From assembly GCA_052143275.1 (NCBI GenBank), contig JBKQTH010000371.1, forward strand, positions 1 through 18,095: 18,095 nt of DNA. The letters are read 5' to 3'. The notes beneath the pieces were generated by a model. The model made no database searches and had not been told where the DNA came from. It was given only the letters and a program-made list of their open reading frames with translations. This DNA is from JAJPKE01 sp052143275. Lineage in GTDB: Bacteria; Chloroflexota; Ktedonobacteria; Ktedonobacterales; JADMIN01. Made by a program: the position numbers and the translations under genes. Each line of letters begins with the position of its first letter. Position 1 is the stretch's first letter. Shown here piece after piece: positions 14,379 through 18,095 of the stretch.

Positions 14379-14734
14379 ACGTCCTAACTATCCTAGTTCT
14401 TGCAAGACCCGCGGTCGTGGCTGCCCAGCCGGATGCCAAAGGGTTGCTTCGGCACACTAGCTATCCCACAAAACGCGAGCCATCTCCAAACGACACCAGG
14501 CACCGCGTCGTGCGCTCGACATCCAACACTCCACGACGATAACACAGCTATTATAGAGGATACTGGTAAATCTATGAGAAAACTCTCATATTGCGTGTAG
14601 CCCAGGAAATTCTGGGCAAGAATGGCACTGCTGATGTGTCGCGATGATACAATGGAGCCTCAGGACTAAAGTAGACGTCTCCTTCTCTCACCGATCTGGA
14701 GTGGTCGAGAGTAGCAGCGAGGGATGAAAGCGCG
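14379..14734. other. Divergent intergenic region (DUF2231 gene / response regulator)
   Basis: No gene seen. It contains a 6-bp hairpin GCCCAG-GAAATT-CTGGGC (14600-14617) and an extended -10 element TGATACAAT (14645-14653) about 80 bases before the response-regulator start, a plausible promoter although no good -35 box is present. Confidence 0.45.
14645..14653 (+). promoter_or_regulatory. Extended -10 promoter element for the response regulator
   Basis: TG-A-TACAAT, matching TGnTATAAT with one difference; the -35 region (around 14623-14630) is poor. Confidence 0.4.
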
Positions 14735-15511
14735 ATGCAGGTCTTGCTGGTTGAAGACGAGATGCGTCTGGCGCGAAGTTACCAGCGCAATCTCGAAGAT
14801 GAAGGCCATATGGTTGAGGTCTGCTACGACGGCGATACCGCGTATGCGCGCATCATAGAGGAGAGCAATCGCTTTGACGTCGTGATCATGGACGTTTTGC
14901 TGCCGAAAATGAGCGGCATCGAGGTCTGCCGTGCGGTACGCGGCGAGCACATACGTGTGCCGATTCTGTTGCTAACTGCCCTGGACCAGACCGAAGAGAA
15001 GGTAGCCGGTCTGGATGCGGGAGCCGACGATTACCTAACCAAGCCGTTTCCTTTCGAGGAGCTGCTGGCCCGAATTCGCGCCTTGGCGCGCCGGCCGTAT
15101 CGCTTTGATCCAGTGGCGGAGGCCACACTATTGCAGAGCGGAGATTTAACCGTCGATGTGCTGCGGCATGAGGTATGGCGAGGCAACACGCTAATTCCGC
15201 TGACCGCCCGCGAGTTCGTGCTCCTGGAGTTCCTGGCGCGGCATAGCGGCCGTGTCCTCACCCGCAGGCAGCTTTACGAGCGAGTTTGGCCGGACGGCAC
15301 GGAGGCCGGAAGTAATGTGCTCGATACCTACATGCATTATCTGCGCGAGAAGATCGACCGCGACTTCCCGACGAAGCTGCTGCATACCGTGCGCGGAGTT
15401 GGCTTTATGCTGAGGATGTCGCACCGCCCATCCAATCAGAGCCAGCGAACCGGGGCGGCCGGCGAGTCCGCTGCCGAAGAACCGGATGATTCGTCCGGAG
15501 GTAGGTCGTGA
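14735..15511 (+). CDS. OmpR/PhoB-family response regulator
   Basis: 258 residues. Receiver domain 1-115: acidic pair in LLVEDEMRLA, phospho-acceptor D53 in FDVVIMDVLLPKMSG, switch T81 in LLLTALD, and K103 in DYLTKPFPFEELLARIRAL. Winged-helix DNA-binding domain about 128-225: LIPLTAREFVLLEFLARHSG, RVLTRRQLYERVWPDG, SNVLDTYMHYLREKID, LHTVRGVGFML. The last 30 residues are a Ser/Glu-rich tail. It would be phosphorylated by a histidine kinase and bind tandem DNA sites. Start ATG 14735 with GAGGGA ten bases upstream. No kinase gene is adjacent; the next frame overlaps its stop (GTGA) but is only 44 residues. Confidence 0.95.
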   Translation: MQVLLVEDEMRLARSYQRNLEDEGHMVEVCYDGDTAYARIIEESNRFDVVIMDVLLPKMSGIEVCRAVRGEHIRVPILLLTALDQTEEKVAGLDAGADDYLTKPFPFEELLARIRALARRPYRFDPVAEATLLQSGDLTVDVLRHEVWRGNTLIPLTAREFVLLEFLARHSGRVLTRRQLYERVWPDGTEAGSNVLDTYMHYLREKIDRDFPTKLLHTVRGVGFMLRMSHRPSNQSQRTGAAGESAAEEPDDSSGGRS

Positions 15512-15642
15512 GTTTTACCCGCCTCTCCCGGACTTTCATTCGAGCTAGCCGCCATGGTGAGCGGAACTGGTTGGCGCATCTTTGCGTCTTCCGCAGTGAG
15601 CGCTTTGTGATGGCTGTGGGTTGGATTGTGTTGGGGTTGTGA
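15508..15642 (+). CDS. 44-residue ORF overlapping the response-regulator stop; possible kinase remnant
   Basis: GTG 15508 overlaps the TGA of the regulator (GTGA), the usual layout for a coupled histidine kinase. The product, MSFTRLSRTFIRASRHGERN, then WLAHLCVFRSERF and VMAVGWIVLGL, is basic and ends in the start of a hydrophobic segment, then stops. It reads like the first residues of a membrane sensor cut short. GGAGG at 15498-15502 would serve as its ribosome site. It could also be a genuine small membrane-associated peptide. No kinase H-box or ATPase motif is seen downstream. Confidence 0.4.
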   Translation: MSFTRLSRTFIRASRHGERNWLAHLCVFRSERFVMAVGWIVLGL

Positions 15643-15716
15643 TTTGTACCAGGCATGCTGTGCATTAGAAGAATAGGTAGCCTGTAGCAGGTATGCTCAA
15701 CATAGGAGTTGACATC

Positions 15717-16613
15717 ATGAGCCCATTTAACATCTTGTCGGCAGAGTCATCGACTTCGTCCAGCACCAGTGTCGCGCCGGATCAGGAGACCGAAGTAACT
15801 TCCGGTTCCGCATTGGCAGCCACTGTCGATGCCGCGCCTACGGTGGGCAACTCGGCCGCACTGGCCCATGTCACCGAGGCTTTCGCTGCGGAAGTCTATG
15901 CTAAAGTAACCACTTCGTACCTGGAGTTTCGCCGGCAAATCTACCACGAGGAGCTGCCCAGTGTAGCCACCGATCCTCCGCAGCATGCTCAGGTACCGCG
16001 CGGTGGCCTGGCTCTTCTTGCCTTTAATACGTCGCGTCTTATGCCGGCGAGCGTCAGAACCGCGCCTATACTGGGCGGACTGCTGGAGCACCTCGAGGAG
16101 GTGGCCGACCTACATTCGCTCTCCGACGCAAAGTGTCTGGCGCTCTCGAAGCTCAGCCTAACCTTGCTGGCTGGTGTGAGAGGTGGACTGCAATCCTGGT
16201 ACGTGGAGTGGGCGCTAGCTACTGCACGTAATCTCAGCCATGTAGATCAGTCCGATTACTTCTTTACGTTTCCCTGGGATGCGTGTCTCTATAAGTCGCC
16301 GGACGATCTTGTCAAATTCGAGACGGCGGTCCGCGACGGCGACTGTGGCGAAATTGAGCGCCAGGTTGCCCAGATTGGAGACCGGCTCATCACCGCTCTA
16401 CGCGATCCGATGGCAGTTCAGTCGAGATATGCGTTTATCGGTGAAGAGAGCGAGTGGCGAAAGGTGATCTTTGACCTCAAGACCAGCGCCGCTTTGATGC
16501 TGGGAGCCTATCTGGTCTCGGAGGAAGCGCGTGCTCTGCTGCGTCCGCGTCAGGTCAAACCGGCGCCGGTGTTGGCCGAGGCACCCTTACCAGAGGAAGC
16601 TAGCTGGCGCTAG
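15717..16613 (+). CDS. Hypothetical protein, 298 aa
   Basis: Not recognised. The first 45 residues are Ser/Thr/Ala/Glu-rich and probably disordered (LSAESSTSSSTSVAPDQETE). The rest is mostly alpha-helical and soluble: AFAAEVYAKVTTSYLEFRRQ, TAPILGGLLEHLEEVADLHS, AKCLALSKLSLTLLAGVRGG, DYFFTFPWDACLYKSPDD, GEIERQVAQIGDRLITALRD, VIFDLKTSAALMLGAYLVSE. There is no signal peptide or clear membrane span. ATG 15717 is chosen over 15693 because AGGAG lies eight bases before it. It stands alone downstream of the response regulator, separated by about 75 bases from the 44-residue ORF, and might belong to that regulon. Confidence 0.8.
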   Translation: MSPFNILSAESSTSSSTSVAPDQETEVTSGSALAATVDAAPTVGNSAALAHVTEAFAAEVYAKVTTSYLEFRRQIYHEELPSVATDPPQHAQVPRGGLALLAFNTSRLMPASVRTAPILGGLLEHLEEVADLHSLSDAKCLALSKLSLTLLAGVRGGLQSWYVEWALATARNLSHVDQSDYFFTFPWDACLYKSPDDLVKFETAVRDGDCGEIERQVAQIGDRLITALRDPMAVQSRYAFIGEESEWRKVIFDLKTSAALMLGAYLVSEEARALLRPRQVKPAPVLAEAPLPEEASWR

Positions 16614-16677
16614 TGTCATCATTGTTCGGCACGTGAGCTCATCCTTTGCCTCTTGAGGGCACACCGCCGAAGGCGAT

Positions 16678-16989
16678 ATGGTTGAGCTACCCACTCCGTG
16701 CAAACAACATGGAGTGTATTACCCTGCGTCCCTAGCCTTTGAGAGCGCCCACCATTAGCAATACCACGTCTTCCATACCAGCTGTGAGTGCGGAACTGCC
16801 AACATCGTTGCGATCCAACCCGATGGCGCACACTTTCGCAAGGGAGGGGATCCCGTAGAAATCGCGCTGTTCTTTGAGTCGATGCCGTGGACGGAGCATA
16901 CGCGAGTCAACGCCAATGGACAGTTCACCTACAAAGAAGCCCCGTCGTTAACTAACCTGCTTGCCTACTTTCAGACTCCCGCCCAGTAA
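16678..16989 (+). pseudogene. Small gene interrupted by an in-frame amber codon
   Basis: From ATG 16678 (GAAGG upstream) the frame reads MVELPTPCKQHGVYYPASLA and FESAHH, meets TAG at 16756-16758, and continues in the same frame as QYHVFHTSCECGTANIVAIQ, PDGAHFRKGGDPVEIALFFE, SMPWTEHTRVNANGQFTYKE, APSLTNLLAYFQTPAQ, stop 16989. The second part has a strongly protein-like composition and a CxC pair in a probable small beta-rich domain. Family not recognised. Either a nonsense mutation, or the real gene is the second part with its start lost (the first in-frame ATG after TAG leaves about 40 residues). Confidence 0.5.
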
Positions 16990-16993
16990 CAGT

Positions 16994-17038
16994 CGCCGCC
17001 TAGCCCACCACCGCCAGGCATAGTATAATCAGGCGGCG
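16994..17038. terminator. Inverted repeat between convergent genes
   Basis: CGCCGCCT (16994-17001) pairs with AGGCGGCG (17031-17038) across a 29-base loop that includes TATAAT (17024-17029). It lies between the stop at 16989 and the convergent stop at 17056, so it may end transcription from either side, though the loop is long. Confidence 0.35.
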
Positions 17039-17055
17039 ATCCATCCTGTATTTGC

Positions 17056-17184
17056 TTACAGATTAATCAAAATGTGATCGTACAGCAGACCGTTTATCGC
17101 TGGGCCAAGTAGAACCAGCGTAGCAATCACAACGACGGCGAAAAGGGTCTGTCTGACGAATCGAGCGATGCGGTCATCGGTCAT
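17056..17184 (-). CDS. Small single-span membrane peptide (42 aa)
   Basis: MTDDRIARFVRQTLFAVVVI, ATLVLLGPAINGLLYDHILI, NL. A charged N-terminal 12 residues precede one clear transmembrane helix. ATG 17184 lies within the last codons of the NTF2-like gene (its stop is at 17174-17176), an 11-base overlap that suggests translational coupling. I do not recognise the family. The composition is far from random for this GC-rich DNA, which supports a real gene. Confidence 0.5.
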   Translation of the reverse strand: MTDDRIARFVRQTLFAVVVIATLVLLGPAINGLLYDHILINL

Positions 17185-17560
17185 GTTCGACCAATTGCGC
17201 GCGCCAAGGAGCCGCTTCGAAAGGGTCAGGCCAGAACTCGGTCATGCGCCAGATGAGACCATCGCGGAACTCGAAGAAGGAGATGACACGGTCCGTGCGC
17301 GCGCTATCGGTCACGCCTACATCGGTGACTGCCTCCGTCTCATGAGCGATGAGGCGATGCACTGTGAACTGCCAAGCGCCCCCGGCCGGATACTGGGAGT
17401 TGAGCGCGATGAAGTTCTCTCGCCCGCGAAAGCGCTCACCTGATTGTGGATACACCAGAAGGTAGTTGTCGTGAAGCAATGCGCTGACGGCATGCCAATC
17501 ATTCGTGTTCATCGTCTGCCAGAATTGTTCAATCCGCTGCCGTGATGTCCAGTCATTCAC
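17174..17560 (-). CDS. NTF2-like / SnoaL-like domain protein
   Basis: 128 residues of the cone-shaped NTF2-like fold: RQRIEQFWQTMNTNDWHAVS, ALLHDNYLLVYPQSGERFRG, RENFIALNSQYP, and the end FFEFRDGLIWRMTEFWPDPF. Members are small ketosteroid-isomerase-like enzymes or ligand-binding proteins; this matches the widespread bacterial nuclear transport factor 2 family type with no assigned substrate. GTG 17560 is chosen because AGGAGG stands eight bases upstream; the frame is open back to an ATG at 17608, but that stretch is Arg-rich with no ribosome site. It overlaps a 42-residue membrane peptide downstream. Confidence 0.85.
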   Translation of the reverse strand: MNDWTSRQRIEQFWQTMNTNDWHAVSALLHDNYLLVYPQSGERFRGRENFIALNSQYPAGGAWQFTVHRLIAHETEAVTDVGVTDSARTDRVISFFEFRDGLIWRMTEFWPDPFEAAPWRAQLVEHDR

Positions 17561-17946
17561 CGCTCGCCTCCTGGATGATCGCCAGTCAACGTAGAAAGCG
17601 TCAGTCATTGGACCAACTCAGGGCAGCGTACCATGCCACGTCGTCTCGGCAAGTAGTAAAGGCCTAGGTTCCCAAGGGTCGTTGCACATCCATCACGACT
17701 AGGCCGGAGCGTTGGCCGCGGCCACGCCTTCAACGGTGATGCGCTAGCGCCACTCAAGCGGTGTGCCGCCGGGAATTTGCGCAAGCCAGCCCGCATTGAG
17801 TGGGCCTAACACCGTGCGCTCAGAGGCTCGCGGGTGACGGGGTTATGACTGCAGTCCTCGAGCAGGCGTAGCGCATCCTCGTCACGGGAACGCACTGGCG
17901 CAGAGGGCACTACACGAGGACGAGCACCCTCACCTGCGACGCAGCT
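17561..17946. other. Gene-poor stretch with decayed coding-like sequence
   Basis: No intact gene. On the minus strand about 17700-17930 reads protein-like fragments in two frames: LRLLEDCSHNPVTREPLSAR in one, then TVLGPLNAGWLAQIPGGTPL-EW, a stop, and RITVEGVAAANAPA in the next. This could be a frameshifted remnant of an unrecognised gene, or chance. Confidence 0.3.
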
Positions 17947-18095
17947 ATGCGCGTTCGTAACTTCCCTTACTCTGGCCAACACACTACGAGAGGGGATGGG
18001 GCTGACAGCCAACTGGTCACGATCACGGCACCACACCACCCCCTGTATGGCTACGTTCTTCCCGTCGTGCGGCATCTCCAGAAGCAGAACGAACC
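17947..18095 (+). CDS. DUF5372-like protein, N-terminal part (runs off right edge)
   Basis: The frame from ATG 17947 reads MRVRNFPYSGQHTTRGDGAD and SQL, then VTITAPHHPLYGYVLPVVRH and LQKQNE to the window edge. The core V-T-x-T-x-P-x-H-P-L-Y-G-x-x-x-P matches the opening of the DUF5372-like gene of the recombinase element at 5819 (VEVTDPTHPLYGLTFP). In that element this gene is the first of three, so a second related recombinase element may begin here, in the opposite orientation. The start codon is uncertain; no strong ribosome site is seen. A minus-strand frame over the same bases shows no family resemblance. Confidence 0.6.
   Translation, partial: MRVRNFPYSGQHTTRGDGADSQLVTITAPHHPLYGYVLPVVRHLQKQNE

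Noticed and set aside
17806..18075. 89-codon minus-strand frame at the right edge
   Set aside because: Its first half is antisense to the DUF5372-like opening, which has clear family resemblance. The second half may be a decayed remnant and is noted only as such.

Overview
The window is an accessory, transposon-rich stretch of a GC-rich bacterial chromosome. The mix of transposase types, a DUF2231 membrane protein, ClbS/DinB-like, VOC and split-barrel flavoprotein genes and strong AGGAGG ribosome sites suggests Chloroflexota (Ktedonobacteria, for example the Thermogemmatispora group). This is inference from protein flavour; no rRNA or taxonomic marker is present.

Layout. Positions 1-1641: an IS701-family element on the minus strand, running off the left edge. 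About 1642-6085: an IS1182-family element whose transposase gene is split by a compact 2,669-bp element (3182-5850). That element carries a DUF5372-like gene, a nested small gene and a large serine recombinase; removing it restores a 556-residue transposase frame exactly. Positions 6205-8085: three small enzyme-like genes (pyridoxamine-oxidase-like split barrel, ClbS/DinB-like four-helix protein, VOC/glyoxalase-like protein), with IS-end debris at 7363-7500. Positions 8242-9942: a second, decayed IS701 copy. Positions 10051-10632: a resolvase N-terminus fused in frame to a cold-shock domain. Positions 10633-11574: mostly empty, with a remnant membrane peptide and a 77-residue unknown gene behind a perfect hairpin. 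Positions 11648-13160: 10-bp tandem repeats, then a complete TnpB (RNA-guided nuclease) element. Positions 13164-14378: a cation-transporter-like gene directly abutting the TnpB element, and a convergent DUF2231 gene. Positions 14735-16613: an OmpR-type response regulator, a 44-codon overlapping ORF where a kinase gene would be expected, and an unknown 298-residue protein. Positions 16678-18095: an amber-interrupted gene, an NTF2-like gene coupled to a 42-residue membrane peptide, a decayed stretch, and the start of a second DUF5372-like gene that runs off the right edge and may mark another recombinase element.

The most unusual points are these. (1) Both IS701 copies keep an A-rich/GGGGGGC slippery sequence at the end of the DDE domain, in front of a -1-frame extension ending in an IS5-type (DUF4096-like) domain, which suggests programmed frameshifting. 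(2) The serine-recombinase element sits inside the IS1182 gene with a readable two-base crossover. (3) The resolvase/cold-shock fusion is a single open frame. The host genes are short and mostly monocistronic and do not form one clear pathway. The three genes at 6205-8085 could all be small detoxification or resistance-type functions.
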